DNA of 64,000 nucleotides from Legionella busanensis (GCF_900461525.1 NZ_UGOD01000001.1:2325001-2389000); one strand, 5' to 3'. Shown: positions 18,808 to 27,750, counted from the first letter of the stretch. The notes: generated by a model from the sequence alone, not told the origin. A program made the numbers and translations.

Positions 18808-19845
18808 TTGCTGCCTTTTAAATTTTTCTCTAATAATTTACCAAGTGTTCATATTTTAATGCCCGTTTTTAACACCGAGCCCTTCATTACTCAAGCACTT
18901 TCTTCTATTGCCGCACAAAATTATCCTGATATTACATTAATTATTTTTGATGATGCATCTACTGATCACTCTATACAGCATATTGATTCTTTTCTTAAAC
19001 ACCACCCAAGTTGGAAAGTCAAAGTTCATATTGAGCACACATCCAATAATCTAGGTATTTCTACTGCTCGACAACTTCTATTTGATTGCTCAAAAACACT
19101 AAATCCTCAGGCATATATTTTTTGGTTAGATTCAGATGATTATTATAAAAGCCCTAATGCCATCAGCACTGTTATCCACCAAATGCGTTCCACAGATGCA
19201 GACATTTGTCTTTTTAACTTTTCTGTTACTTTCGAAGATGAAACACAAAAATCTAACGCAACAGGGCTTTTAGCTGATAAAGCAAAAACGGAAGAAATGC
19301 TTCAAGCAGTGCAGGAAATTGAAACGAAAGTAGTATCGGCTTCAAGTTTTGATGTTATGCAATTTACTACTCTGGGTTGGACTAAATGCTATGCTCCGAC
19401 AATTACTCTTCCTAAAACTGAAAAATATCCCTTTGAAGATTTTGTTTATATGAGTGCTTTACTCAAAGCAAATCGCATTACCACCCTTCCACCCCAGATA
19501 GAAATTATCAATTATTTAAGACGCTCGACATCTATTTGTGGGCAAAGGACGCCTGAAAATTTTCTAGTTCATATTCCAGCCCAATTAAAATGCTTTATGA
19601 AAAATGTATTTGAAGGTAAAAATTGTGATGAAGATACAATCAAGAAAGTTGAAATGGCTGCTGATTTTATCTCAAGAAAAATGAATCAATATCGAAAAAC
19701 CTTAGAAAACCTAATTATAGCTAAAACTGATCCGGCATTTGATTTTAAATTATTAAAGAAGTTTGATAGTGTAACTTCAAAACTTTATTTGGACATCGAA
19801 AATCAAATTCAAGAACATTTATTTCAAAAAATTTATCCAACGTAG
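18808..19845 (+). CDS. Family 2 glycosyltransferase
   Basis: The GT-A fold is visible in VHILMPVFNTEPFITQALSSI, IFDDASTDHS and the metal-binding DxD in FWLDSDDYYKSPNA. The 345 residues have no membrane segments, and the C-terminal third is helical and Lys-rich. The start codon is TTG with AAGGA 7 nt upstream. Donor and acceptor cannot be deduced. The neighbours are not polysaccharide genes, so a stand-alone role (surface glycan or an exported protein) is open. Confidence 0.85.
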   Translation: MLPFKFFSNNLPSVHILMPVFNTEPFITQALSSIAAQNYPDITLIIFDDASTDHSIQHIDSFLKHHPSWKVKVHIEHTSNNLGISTARQLLFDCSKTLNPQAYIFWLDSDDYYKSPNAISTVIHQMRSTDADICLFNFSVTFEDETQKSNATGLLADKAKTEEMLQAVQEIETKVVSASSFDVMQFTTLGWTKCYAPTITLPKTEKYPFEDFVYMSALLKANRITTLPPQIEIINYLRRSTSICGQRTPENFLVHIPAQLKCFMKNVFEGKNCDEDTIKKVEMAADFISRKMNQYRKTLENLIIAKTDPAFDFKLLKKFDSVTSKLYLDIENQIQEHLFQKIYPT

Positions 19846-19926
19846 ATTGGCACTACTTTTTTTCATCTGTATTCGATATACCAATGTATTTTTGTAATCA
19901 CAAAATCCCTTATTACATGTTATTCA

Positions 19927-20370
19927 TTAGATTCGTTTTTTTCGCTCAGGCAAAACAGAATTAACCTCACTTGGAAGTTCGTTGTATTGTGGTAAATTAT
20001 CCGTGATCTCATACCAAGGTGACTTGGATGCAACAAAAATATTAGCTATTGGGCGACTACCAGGATCTTGTTCAAGCGCGCCAATCGGTAAACCAATATA
20101 ATCTGGTTTGTCGACGTATAGGCTGATTAGATTAGAGCCACATTTTTTACAAAAGGTTTTTATTACTTTCTTAGAAGAATGGAACTTTGACAAATATTCT
20201 TCACCCTTTATCCAGGTGAAATTTTTACTTTCTACACTACAACGTGTTCTGAAAGCAGCGCCGTGCCATCTTCTACACATAGAGCAATGGCAGTTAACTA
20301 TAGGTCCTAATGCGCCTTTAATCTCATAAGCAATTTCCCCACATAAGCATCTTCCAGTTAATTTGTTCAT
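19927..20370 (-). CDS. GFA-family zinc protein (CENP-V/GFA domain)
   Basis: The 147 residues carry the zinc ligands CLCGEIAYEI, NCHCSMCRRWHGAAF and FCKKCGSNL, in the spacing of the glutathione-dependent formaldehyde-activating (GFA) family. Most members have unknown substrates and were linked to formaldehyde only in one case, so the fold is certain but the reaction is not. It is single and divergent from the 640-residue gene. Confidence 0.88.
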   Translation of the reverse strand: MNKLTGRCLCGEIAYEIKGALGPIVNCHCSMCRRWHGAAFRTRCSVESKNFTWIKGEEYLSKFHSSKKVIKTFCKKCGSNLISLYVDKPDYIGLPIGALEQDPGSRPIANIFVASKSPWYEITDNLPQYNELPSEVNSVLPERKKRI

Positions 20371-20941
20371 TAAGTTTGAATTCCTTTGAAAATCCTCAGA
20401 AATTTATCAAGGTTAATTAATATTTCTTAGTAAATTAAATCTATCTTCTATTCGTTAAACTGTGTATCTGATAGAAGCAGCCACACCAACTTCTTTTATT
20501 AGGCTAGGAAATAATAATTCTGATAATTAATCAGCCAAAGGTCAAGTTGCAAACTTGACCACATCAATCTAAGCTTACTATCTATCCTTAGATTATCTAA
20601 TAGTACTTCTTAGACAAATATTCACATTTTGCTGAACTACCGTTATTTTAATTCGCCCAGATATTAAACTTAATTAGAGGATTTTTCAGATAAAGTTAAA
20701 TACTTTCGCTGTTTATTATTTTCTCTTGTTTGCTTCAAACTATCTAAATTTCTTCATTTGCGACAAGTACATATTTCGTATTGTTAGTTCCCTAATGAGA
20801 ATAAGAAGGAGGAATGCTAATTTCTTTTCTATAAGCAGAAAATAAAATGCAATTGGTGTTTTTTATACTTAATAATATATTAATTATACAAATGCTATAA
20901 TTTGTAATCATTAAGATTAATTTTTAGTAAAGTAAACACTC
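20371..20941. other. 571-bp AT-rich divergent intergenic region with a perfect hairpin
   Basis: No coding frame is seen. At 20540-20560 a perfect 9-bp stem GGTCAAGTT/AACTTGACC surrounds GCA. It has no T-run on the plus strand. It lies between two divergent genes and could be an operator or the stem of a small RNA. The last 100 bp before 20942 are very AT-rich and should hold the promoter of the 640-residue gene. Confidence 0.45.
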
Positions 20942-22864
20942 ATGCCTTTAAAAAATATCCGAGAAGAATTTTCCTATGTTAATAGACCGACTTCTATAAT
21001 AATTCTTGGTGTTCCTCTTCAAGATTATATTAATAAAGCAAGAATAAACTTAGAGCGACTTCTAAAGGAATCACTCCCAAAAGAAGAACAACAAGATATA
21101 GAAGAGCAACTTGCTAAAATTAATTCACTTAAAGAAGTGACCATCCCTATAAAGGGCAGTAAATCATACTACTCCATGGCAGATAAGGCTGGAGGGGTCA
21201 CAGAAAAAACCTGTTTAGTTGATGAAGATACATTAAAAAAGAATTTATTGGGACTTGCTTCAGCAGAAACCTATGCAGAAGTGAAGACAAATAAAATCCG
21301 CATGAATGCCATTATTAAACATCCTAAATCAGGAAAAAATACGGAAGTGCAAAGAGAAGCTATTGGTTTAGAAATTGCACGCATATTAGGTTTTAAGGTG
21401 ACAGATAGCACCTTAATACTGCATCTTACTGGTAATGAATGGCGGCCTTGTTTATTTATACCATTTGGAAATATGGAATTGCTAACTGAGTTTATTGATG
21501 ATGCAGAAAGTATGCATGGAAGACTTAAACAGACGTATTTTGAATCAGTAGAAGACTTTGGTAAATACAGTGCATTTTTTCGTTTATTATGCGATCCTGA
21601 TTTTATGGGGAAAGAAGGTCAAAATAAGGGTTTAACTAAAGAAGACCATCCTAAAATATTGTATATTTTTGACCAAGTATTTATGACAACCAATAACTTT
21701 AGATTTGATAAAGCATTCAACCTTATTCCTGACAATTCATTATCTAAACTCCCTAAATTTTCACGTCATTTTATGGGTAGAAATAAGTCCGTTATTAACG
21801 ATTCCAGTTTTGAAGAAAAAATTCAAGGCGCTATTAACATTCTGCGAAAAAAAGGTGAGATTAGGACCATGCTTGCAGAAGTCAGTAAGGCTAATAATAC
21901 TAGATATAATGATTCTTCCTCTGTAAGAGAATTGCAAAATGATGCTGTGGAGTGTTTTAAAATTTTTAATGAACGTATTTGTAGCATTGAAGAGCTCTTT
22001 CCTTTGATTAAAATAAAAGGATGCCCAAAACAAGTTAGCGATTTAATAAAAGACAATGACGAAGACAATTTAGTATTATTAAAAAAAGCAATGCTAGTAA
22101 CTCAGCTAATTAATAAACCTAAATTGTATGATACTTCAGGCAAACCTTATAGAGCGCCTTTTTTTAGCAATCCTTCTACATATGTAGAAAAAGTGTATAT
22201 ATTGAATAATCAAGTTACAATTTCCTTTGCTAGAGGAATTGGCCCAGCACTTTCTAGGATTAAAAAATCACTTTTAGAAGCACAAGGGTTTACTATTGCA
22301 GCAAATGAAGAAACTGCCAGTATTTCGAAGGATACGCTGCTAAAGCTCACTGAGCAAAGCTATTATAAAGAGCAAGAAGATAATATCGACGAGACATATA
22401 ACTACCTTGATCTGGAAAGAATAGAAATGCTTGCAAACACGTATAACGAAAATAGTAACATTATACTGAGAAATCTGATTGATCAGGTCAAAAAATGTGG
22501 TATGAATCCAGGTCTCCTTGATGAGGTGCTGGATAATTTAGATAAAATACCCTTTAAAAATAAAGGATTTGTAGAACATATTAAGCAGTGCTGCTTATAT
22601 GAAGTAATGAAATTAATGATTAAAAGGGAGCCTAGAATCAAGCAAGAATTAGAAGAAGGCATGACCAAAGCCAAGCAAGATGGAACATTAAAAGTACATA
22701 TATTAGGAGTTTTAGCCAAAGAAAGAAAATCACTAAATAGTCACAGAAGTAGTTTTTTAAAATCTGTAACACTAAATAGTGACCAACATCTACCAGAGGA
22801 AAAAGCATCTAAACAGGAACTATCCGATCTTGAAGGTAATTTTAATAACTTAAAATCATATTAA
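20942..22864 (+). CDS. Unknown 640-residue protein; candidate Dot/Icm effector with kinase-like residue layout
   Basis: I do not recognise a named family. The protein is soluble, without signal peptide or membrane segment. An N-terminal acidic helical part (about 30-65) is followed by a region that reads like a distant kinase fold. It shows Lys126 in NAIIKHPKS, Glu144 in EAIGLEIARILGF, a hinge-like stretch CLFIPFGNMEL (170-180), DPDFMGKEGQNKG (218-230) with Asp and Asn in catalytic-loop spacing, and Asp244 in YIFDQVF. The second half is helical. The C-terminus is polar and Glu-rich (EEKASKQELSDLEGN), as in Dot/Icm substrates with an E-block. The start has no strong Shine-Dalgarno. Gene prediction is solid; effector and kinase roles are inference. 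Confidence 0.8.
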   Translation: MPLKNIREEFSYVNRPTSIIILGVPLQDYINKARINLERLLKESLPKEEQQDIEEQLAKINSLKEVTIPIKGSKSYYSMADKAGGVTEKTCLVDEDTLKKNLLGLASAETYAEVKTNKIRMNAIIKHPKSGKNTEVQREAIGLEIARILGFKVTDSTLILHLTGNEWRPCLFIPFGNMELLTEFIDDAESMHGRLKQTYFESVEDFGKYSAFFRLLCDPDFMGKEGQNKGLTKEDHPKILYIFDQVFMTTNNFRFDKAFNLIPDNSLSKLPKFSRHFMGRNKSVINDSSFEEKIQGAINILRKKGEIRTMLAEVSKANNTRYNDSSSVRELQNDAVECFKIFNERICSIEELFPLIKIKGCPKQVSDLIKDNDEDNLVLLKKAMLVTQLINKPKLYDTSGKPYRAPFFSNPSTYVEKVYILNNQVTISFARGIGPALSRIKKSLLEAQGFTIAANEETASISKDTLLKLTEQSYYKEQEDNIDETYNYLDLERIEMLANTYNENSNIILRNLIDQVKKCGMNPGLLDEVLDNLDKIPFKNKGFVEHIKQCCLYEVMKLMIKREPRIKQELEEGMTKAKQDGTLKVHILGVLAKERKSLNSHRSSFLKSVTLNSDQHLPEEKASKQELSDLEGNFNNLKSY

Positions 22865-22983
22865 CCACTACAGCAGCTACTGGACAGTAAATTCATATTT
22901 GAAAATATTAAACTACCTCATTGATCTTGTGTTTTTGAATTGGTATTGTCGATATTAAATGTTTAATTTAATAGGAGAAAACA

Positions 22984-23172
22984 ATGGAATGTAAATGTAA
23001 CGTATGTGGCATGAGTGTTAAAGGAATGGTATGCGGTAAGTGTGAAGAGTCACTTGTAACCGATACAATAACATCAAAAGATAATAATCAAGTACAAGTA
23101 GCAAAATGCCCAAATGGATGCGGCAGAATTAAATCACCTACCTGCTGTGGCCAAGATATGGTTTGCTCTTAA
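22984..23172 (+). CDS. Cys-rich zinc-ribbon-like miniprotein
   Basis: The 62-residue frame has TAGGAGAAAACA before its ATG, a strong ribosome-binding site. Ten Cys are arranged in CxCxxC, CxxC, CxxxC and CCxxxxxxC patterns (MECKCNVCG, MVCGKCEE, KCPNGCG, TCCGQDMVC), which suggests a metal-binding protein with two ribbons or knuckles. No signal peptide is present, so it is likely cytoplasmic. I do not recognise a named family. Confidence 0.75.
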   Translation: MECKCNVCGMSVKGMVCGKCEESLVTDTITSKDNNQVQVAKCPNGCGRIKSPTCCGQDMVCS

Positions 23173-23197
23173 ATTTTTATTTATAAATAAAGTAAAT

Positions 23198-23224
23198 GCT
23201 GCTAAGTGCTCATAGCAGCTTTAT
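23198..23224 (+). terminator. Terminator of the Cys-rich miniprotein gene
   Basis: GCTGCTA (23198-23204) and TAGCAGC (23213-23219) form a perfect stem with an 8-nt loop, followed by TTTATT. It lies between convergent genes and may serve both directions. Confidence 0.7.
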
Positions 23225-23241
23225 TAAATAATCTATTTCAA

Positions 23242-24087
23242 TTAAGAATTGAAAAATTGTGAAATAAGTTTTGCCACTGGGGCTGGGTTATCCATATGAA
23301 CATGATGTCCGCCCTGCACTTCATAAATGGTTAGCTTATTTAAACATGCGGCCCTGCTTTGAAATATTTCTTTTGGGTAAGCAACACCTTGCTTGGCACG
23401 GATAAGGCAAACGGGTATAGAAATAGCTTTAAATAGTTGGTTTAATTCATCTTCACCTGGAAGCGTTGAACTTACACAGCGTAAGCGTTGATCAAATGTC
23501 CAATGCCAGCCATTTTTACTTTTTATAGTTCCTCTGACAACTAACGCTTTTGCTGCTTGGTAGCTTATATTGCCAATTTTCATTCTATCTCGAATTGCTG
23601 TTTCCTGGTGAGGAAAGCAAGTACGTTGTTTTAAATTATAAGATAAATAAGTTTCTAGATCATAATAAAAATAGTTCATTCTCTGCTCACTAAAATTTAG
23701 TGTTGGCCCTAAAATATCAAGAAAAACTAGTCGGCCTACTTGCTGGGGCCTAGCTATGGCTATAATAGCGGCTAGTAATGAACCTAATGAATGAGCAATA
23801 ATATCAAATGATTGCCATCCTAATTTCTTTATAAGATGTAACATTAAATACGCATCATTTTTCCAATTAGGCATGACCCCTTCTGGATAGGAGCTAGAAA
23901 ATCCTGTTCCTGGATAATCGACAGCAACAAATTGCTGCTCAGGAAATAGCGGCGCTAAAAAATCAAAGCTCGCAGCATTATCCATTTTACCATGCAAACA
24001 TAATACTAAATTTGGACACTGAGCATTCCAAATTTTTAAACCAATTTTAAAACCAAAAATACTGACACTTCTTTCTTCATAGGTCAT
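23242..24087 (-). CDS. Alpha/beta-fold hydrolase
   Basis: The 281 residues show the oxyanion-hole motif LCLHGKMDNAASF, the YPGTGFSS loop, the nucleophile elbow DIIAHSLGSLLAA and a late catalytic His in GGHHVHMDNP. The His-His-x-His-x-(D/N)-x-P ending resembles the serine hydrolase-like (SERHL) group. The substrate cannot be predicted. It could in principle serve as a BioH-type esterase for BioC, but nothing in the context shows that. Confidence 0.85.
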   Translation of the reverse strand: MTYEERSVSIFGFKIGLKIWNAQCPNLVLCLHGKMDNAASFDFLAPLFPEQQFVAVDYPGTGFSSSYPEGVMPNWKNDAYLMLHLIKKLGWQSFDIIAHSLGSLLAAIIAIARPQQVGRLVFLDILGPTLNFSEQRMNYFYYDLETYLSYNLKQRTCFPHQETAIRDRMKIGNISYQAAKALVVRGTIKSKNGWHWTFDQRLRCVSSTLPGEDELNQLFKAISIPVCLIRAKQGVAYPKEIFQSRAACLNKLTIYEVQGGHHVHMDNPAPVAKLISQFFNS

Positions 24088-24260
24088 CTTGAAAAGCCTT
24101 TTACAAACTAAATATATTTTAATACAAAAAATTTGGCTGCAATAAGTAAAGTAGTAATAAGACTATTTATAATAACTTGCAAACTTGAATCACAACTATA
24201 GCTTTTTTAGAATCGACACTTTTTAATATTTTTTCTAACTACAATTAATTAAGGAATTCC

Positions 24261-24602
24261 ATGTCTCACGATAAATTTGAAAGTTCAGATAATAAAGATC
24301 TCAAGTTAGTAAGGCTGGCGCAAACTGCTGTATCAAGAAATTTAACACCTTATGCAACTAGTCAACTATTGAGGGGTTTTGATAAAAACAATTTACAACA
24401 ATTTTTCTTTTACTACACTCTGTGTAAAGAAGGAAAAATAACTAATGAAAATTACGAAAATATTGTAAAAGAATTTAAAGATAAATTTAATAGTGAAATG
24501 ATAGAAAGACACAAGCCACTGCCATACTCATCAAAAAGTTCTAATTTATATAAGGTAATCACAGCCGACCTAGAGAAAGCAAATCCATCTTGCGGTATGT
24601 AG
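24261..24602 (+). CDS. Small helical protein of unknown function
   Basis: The 113-residue frame has AAGGAATTCC directly before its ATG. It is rich in Lys, Asn and aromatic residues (QQFFFYYTLCKEGKITNENYENIVKE) and appears all-helical, with no signal peptide. The gene lies between an alpha/beta hydrolase and tRNA-Gly. I do not recognise a family. Confidence 0.65.
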   Translation: MSHDKFESSDNKDLKLVRLAQTAVSRNLTPYATSQLLRGFDKNNLQQFFFYYTLCKEGKITNENYENIVKEFKDKFNSEMIERHKPLPYSSKSSNLYKVITADLEKANPSCGM

Positions 24603-24620
24603 ATATTATTTTGTTATATG

Positions 24621-24691
24621 AGCGGGTGATGGGAATCGAACCCACGCTATCAGCTTGGGAAGCTAAAGTTCTACCATTGAACTACACCCGC
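24621..24691 (-). tRNA. tRNA-Gly (anticodon CCC)
   Basis: The complement reads GCGGGTG for the 5' acceptor arm, a D-arm with AGTTCAATGGTAGAA, the anticodon arm TTAGC-TTCCCAA-GCTGA (anticodon CCC, reading GGG) and the T-arm GTGGG-TTCGATT-CCCAT. It closes with CACCCGC plus the discriminator T. All four stems pair. The 3' CCA is not encoded in full (TCAT follows). The 71 nt match the usual glycine tRNA. No second tRNA and no integrase are adjacent. Confidence 0.95.
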
Positions 24692-24727
24692 ATAACGTTA
24701 GGTTAGTTTAGCAAATTTTAATTTTAT

Positions 24728-26413
24728 TTAACTAGCATTTTGACATTTTAATAAATCATCAAGATTATTTAGGGCTTTTTCATCTTGGATTGTTAATAAA
24801 GTGACCCAGGCAGCAATGATCTGATGATAAGTTAAAATCCTTTTCAGCCATTGTTTTTGCTTTTCTTCTTGTGCGATTTTCTCACTTAAAGCCTGCTGCC
24901 TTTTATTTAATATATTCCAATTAATTATGGCATTAGCAAGCATAAAATTTTTATTATTTATAGCCCATTCATAAATAATTGTATTACGATTTTTTTTATA
25001 AGCCACTAAATCAGGATCGTTTTGTTTTTCTGAAAGATATTGCAAATAATACATATCAAATTGATAAGGTTTTATATATAAATTTTCCTTAATGATGGCT
25101 TGGTAAAATTCTTTTTCAAAAACTTGCTGTTTAGCATTTAGAGGTGAATTAAGTGTTTGATTAGCTATCTCCTGCCAACTTGGCATAATGACATGTAAAG
25201 TAAGGTTCATCATACCTTCCCATATAGCTGTCAATTTTTGCTCTTGTTGTTCTAATTTCTCTTCCATTGTTTTTATTTTTTCTTCTTGTTCATTTAAAGG
25301 CAAGGCAGCAAAATCTCGAGCTTCTGGCATTAATTGAATGATTTTATTTTCGGAAGTCTGAACCATATTAATAAATTGTAAAAGATCATGATTATTAATC
25401 GATAAAAACCCCCTTTTATAATTTAAATAAATAGATTGAATTGCTTGATTATTATAATTTTTAATACGTGATTTAAAATTTTTTGAGCTAAACAATTTGG
25501 CCCATTGTAACAAATAATAATCAGACGTAGCTAAAGGTATATCGACTGTCATATCTTCAATTACGGCATTTTGATGTGCAGCAAACATAGTTTTAGCAGG
25601 ATCTCTAATTTTTCTGCCATCAATAACACTATGACCAGTGTACCATTCTGTAAATGATCGCTCATACCCTTGATAGGTAGCGCCATTCGCGTCTGCTGTA
25701 CAGCCACTGGCATAATGATCATCAGTCGAAGCAGTAAAGCCGCAAATTCTAGGATTAGCCGTGGGATACCGACCTTGGGTTGTAACAGACAATTGGTGAA
25801 AGCCGCCTGAATAACACTGAGACATAGCAAAAATAATGTATTGGCTAGGTATTAGAGATAGAAGAGAGGCCAATTCATTTTTAGATAAGCAGACTGTATT
25901 AAAGTTATTTTGATTAATAAAATTATTAATGAATGGTTTTTGATAATGCCATAGATCAATACAATTGTTGCCATAGGGATTTATACTGTTACTCTCTTGA
26001 AATTCATGCGGCATACCATGATCACTAATGAAAAGAAGTAAATTATCCCTTGGGTTAATTTGTTGTATTTTAGATGATAAAAAAAAGGTATTAATATTAA
26101 GCTTGTTCGCTTGTTGATTATTAGCAATAATCCCTGTAAACATAACATCTTGCTTATCATCTTCTGCATTAATAAGCTTATGAACGTCAAAAGGCACAGG
26201 CTGGGAAGTAAGATTATTACCCCCTCCAAAATATATAGTAACTGTTTGCGGAGAAAAGCGAGTCAGTAAGTATTCGTAAAGTATTTTTGTTTGTAAGTAT
26301 TGCGTGTAGTGATTTAAGCCTGGATTATCGCCGCCTGATAATACTAAAATCTGTTGATTTGCATAAAGAGGAGCAATACCGAGTAAAAACATCATTATAA
26401 TACTCTTTCGCAT
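24728..26413 (-). CDS. Secreted clan-CD cysteine peptidase-like protein (C13/legumain-caspase fold)
   Basis: A signal peptide (MRKSIIMMFLLGIAPLYA) starts the 561 residues. The catalytic dyad pattern of clan CD is visible: a hydrophobic strand then His132-Gly in LLLFISDHGMP, and a second hydrophobic strand then Cys200 in YIIFAMSQCYSGGF. A mobile-looking segment with Cys pairs (ICGFTAST, SGCTADANGATYQGYE) follows. The C-terminal half is helical, with a coiled coil near residues 375-400 (EEKIKTMEEKLEQQEQKL). Legumain and caspase relatives cleave after Asn, Asp or basic residues; specificity here is unknown. The gene stands alone beside tRNA-Gly. The family call rests on motifs only. Confidence 0.75.
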   Translation of the reverse strand: MRKSIIMMFLLGIAPLYANQQILVLSGGDNPGLNHYTQYLQTKILYEYLLTRFSPQTVTIYFGGGNNLTSQPVPFDVHKLINAEDDKQDVMFTGIIANNQQANKLNINTFFLSSKIQQINPRDNLLLFISDHGMPHEFQESNSINPYGNNCIDLWHYQKPFINNFINQNNFNTVCLSKNELASLLSLIPSQYIIFAMSQCYSGGFHQLSVTTQGRYPTANPRICGFTASTDDHYASGCTADANGATYQGYERSFTEWYTGHSVIDGRKIRDPAKTMFAAHQNAVIEDMTVDIPLATSDYYLLQWAKLFSSKNFKSRIKNYNNQAIQSIYLNYKRGFLSINNHDLLQFINMVQTSENKIIQLMPEARDFAALPLNEQEEKIKTMEEKLEQQEQKLTAIWEGMMNLTLHVIMPSWQEIANQTLNSPLNAKQQVFEKEFYQAIIKENLYIKPYQFDMYYLQYLSEKQNDPDLVAYKKNRNTIIYEWAINNKNFMLANAIINWNILNKRQQALSEKIAQEEKQKQWLKRILTYHQIIAAWVTLLTIQDEKALNNLDDLLKCQNAS

Positions 26414-26540
26414 TTATTTGCCCATATTTAGTTCATTTTAAATAAATAATAGCCTCTTTTAACCTTTATTACTAAGGTAAATTTGTTATAGCTGTTAGAA
26501 AATAGATTGATTAAAATTATAATAACAATATAACAAAAGT

Positions 26541-26582
26541 GTAGGTTATTCATAATTTGTTGGGCCGAGTGGCCCAACCTAC
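26541..26582. repeat. REP-like palindrome next to copy B
   Basis: GTAGGTT (26541) and AACCTAC (26576-26582) form an outer repeat. Inside it GTTGGGCC/GGCCCAAC (26559-26578) is a perfect 8-bp stem around GAGT. The sequence runs directly into the palindromic copy B through CGATAGCGATAA, which is also found beside copy C. Confidence 0.7.
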
Positions 26583-26593
26583 GATAGCGATAA

Positions 26594-26655
26594 GTAGCCT
26601 GGGTGCAGGCCCATAGGGCCTGCACCCGGGTTTCACTGCCTTGCACCCAGGCTAC
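26594..26655 (+). repeat. Nested palindromic repeat, copy B
   Basis: The same 14-bp terminal inverted repeat as copy A is present. The inner stem is GGCCC-ATA-GGGCC and the core contains CACCCGGGTTTCACT. The left flank (CAACCTACGATAGCGATAA) and the right flank (TTTTATTTTTAA) match those of copy C, so the dispersed unit is longer than the palindrome itself. The rest of the 335-bp gap (26414-26748) is AT-rich and without genes. Confidence 0.85.
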
Positions 26656-26748
26656 GTGTTTTATTTTTAATTGGCTTAAAATTTAAGCATTCGATAAATA
26701 AAAAAGTGAACTATTTGCGTTTAAAAACAAAAAGCATAAGAGCCTAGC

Positions 26749-27750
26749 TTAACGCTCGCTTAAATCTAAGATTACCTTATATAAGCCATAAATAACGCGG
26801 GCAAGACGTGGATAGTCGATAGTGTTTGGTAAATTAGATGCACGATGATAATTAGGATTACGAAATAAAGCAGTTCCAGTGACCATGATTCCTGGATAAC
26901 CGTTTTGCCAAAAAGCCCATTGATCCGACCAACCTATACCTGTTACGCTACTTGGTGCAGCTAGGCCTTCTGAAGGGAAAGCGCTATGTTTGCGAAATAA
27001 AGCAATGGTCCTTTGTAGTAAATTTCTTGAGGAAAAGTTAGCTACAAAACCGATAAAATCGGCAGTATCAGGATAAAAATAAGAAAATGGAAATGGGTAA
27101 TTTTGAGAATGTTTTGCGGTCGAATAATATCCTATACTTTCTAAGGAAAGCATAGCCACAACTTGGATATTATTTTCCTTTAAGGAATTAGCATAATAAA
27201 AACTACCCATTTCATGTGTTTGAAAAAAAGGAGGCTCTTCATTAACAAAAGCTACAAACCGTACCGTTTTATTCGTTTGATGACCTTTTAATAATCGCGC
27301 AAGCTCAAGTAGTGCAGCTATACCTGAACCATTATCGTCCGCACCTGGTGAACCAAATACTGTATCATAATGAGCGCCAATAATAATGACCTCATCTGGT
27401 AGTGTTAATCCTCTATGCTCAGCAATAATATTCTTAACAGGCTTATTTTGTGATAAATATTCCTGGGAAACGACCTGATAACCTAAACTTTTAAACTCTT
27501 TTTCAATATAATCTGCAGCAGCAAACAAATTACTTTCATGCCATAAATTTCGCTCACCAATTTCTTGGGCAAGTACATGAATATGTTTTTTCGTTCGCTT
27601 AACAATTTCTTCTTCTAAAACTGTTAAGGGTAAAAAAGGGCCACGATAAGATTTTCCTGGCATAGCTAACATATAAACTATCCCTAGTAATAGAAGTAGA
27701 CATATGATGATAATAAACCAAGGCCATCTATAATACCTTTTTAATGGCAT
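26749..27750 (-). CDS. Membrane-anchored M28-family metallopeptidase
   Basis: The N-terminus has one hydrophobic anchor (WFIIIICLLLLLGIVYMLAM). The M28 zinc-binding set is visible: GAHYDT (first His/Asp), PGADDNGSGIAALLELARLL (bridging Asp), FVNEEPPF (catalytic Glu and ligand Glu) and later SLESIGYY (Asp position occupied by Glu) and NYHRASN (His). The 333 residues fit an aminopeptidase of this family acting outside the inner membrane. It lies downstream of fliA, where L. pneumophila carries motA and motB. Confidence 0.88.
   Translation of the reverse strand: MPLKRYYRWPWFIIIICLLLLLGIVYMLAMPGKSYRGPFLPLTVLEEEIVKRTKKHIHVLAQEIGERNLWHESNLFAAADYIEKEFKSLGYQVVSQEYLSQNKPVKNIIAEHRGLTLPDEVIIIGAHYDTVFGSPGADDNGSGIAALLELARLLKGHQTNKTVRFVAFVNEEPPFFQTHEMGSFYYANSLKENNIQVVAMLSLESIGYYSTAKHSQNYPFPFSYFYPDTADFIGFVANFSSRNLLQRTIALFRKHSAFPSEGLAAPSSVTGIGWSDQWAFWQNGYPGIMVTGTALFRNPNYHRASNLPNTIDYPRLARVIYGLYKVILDLSER

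Noticed and set aside
24261-26413. tRNA-Gly as an integration site for a mobile island
   Set aside because: No integrase, no repeat of the tRNA 3' end on either side and no composition change was seen.
26428-26646. 72-residue minus-strand frame
   Set aside because: It lies across the REP palindromes (26541-26655), starts inside copy B and has no ribosome-binding site; the peptide is only a translation of the repeat.
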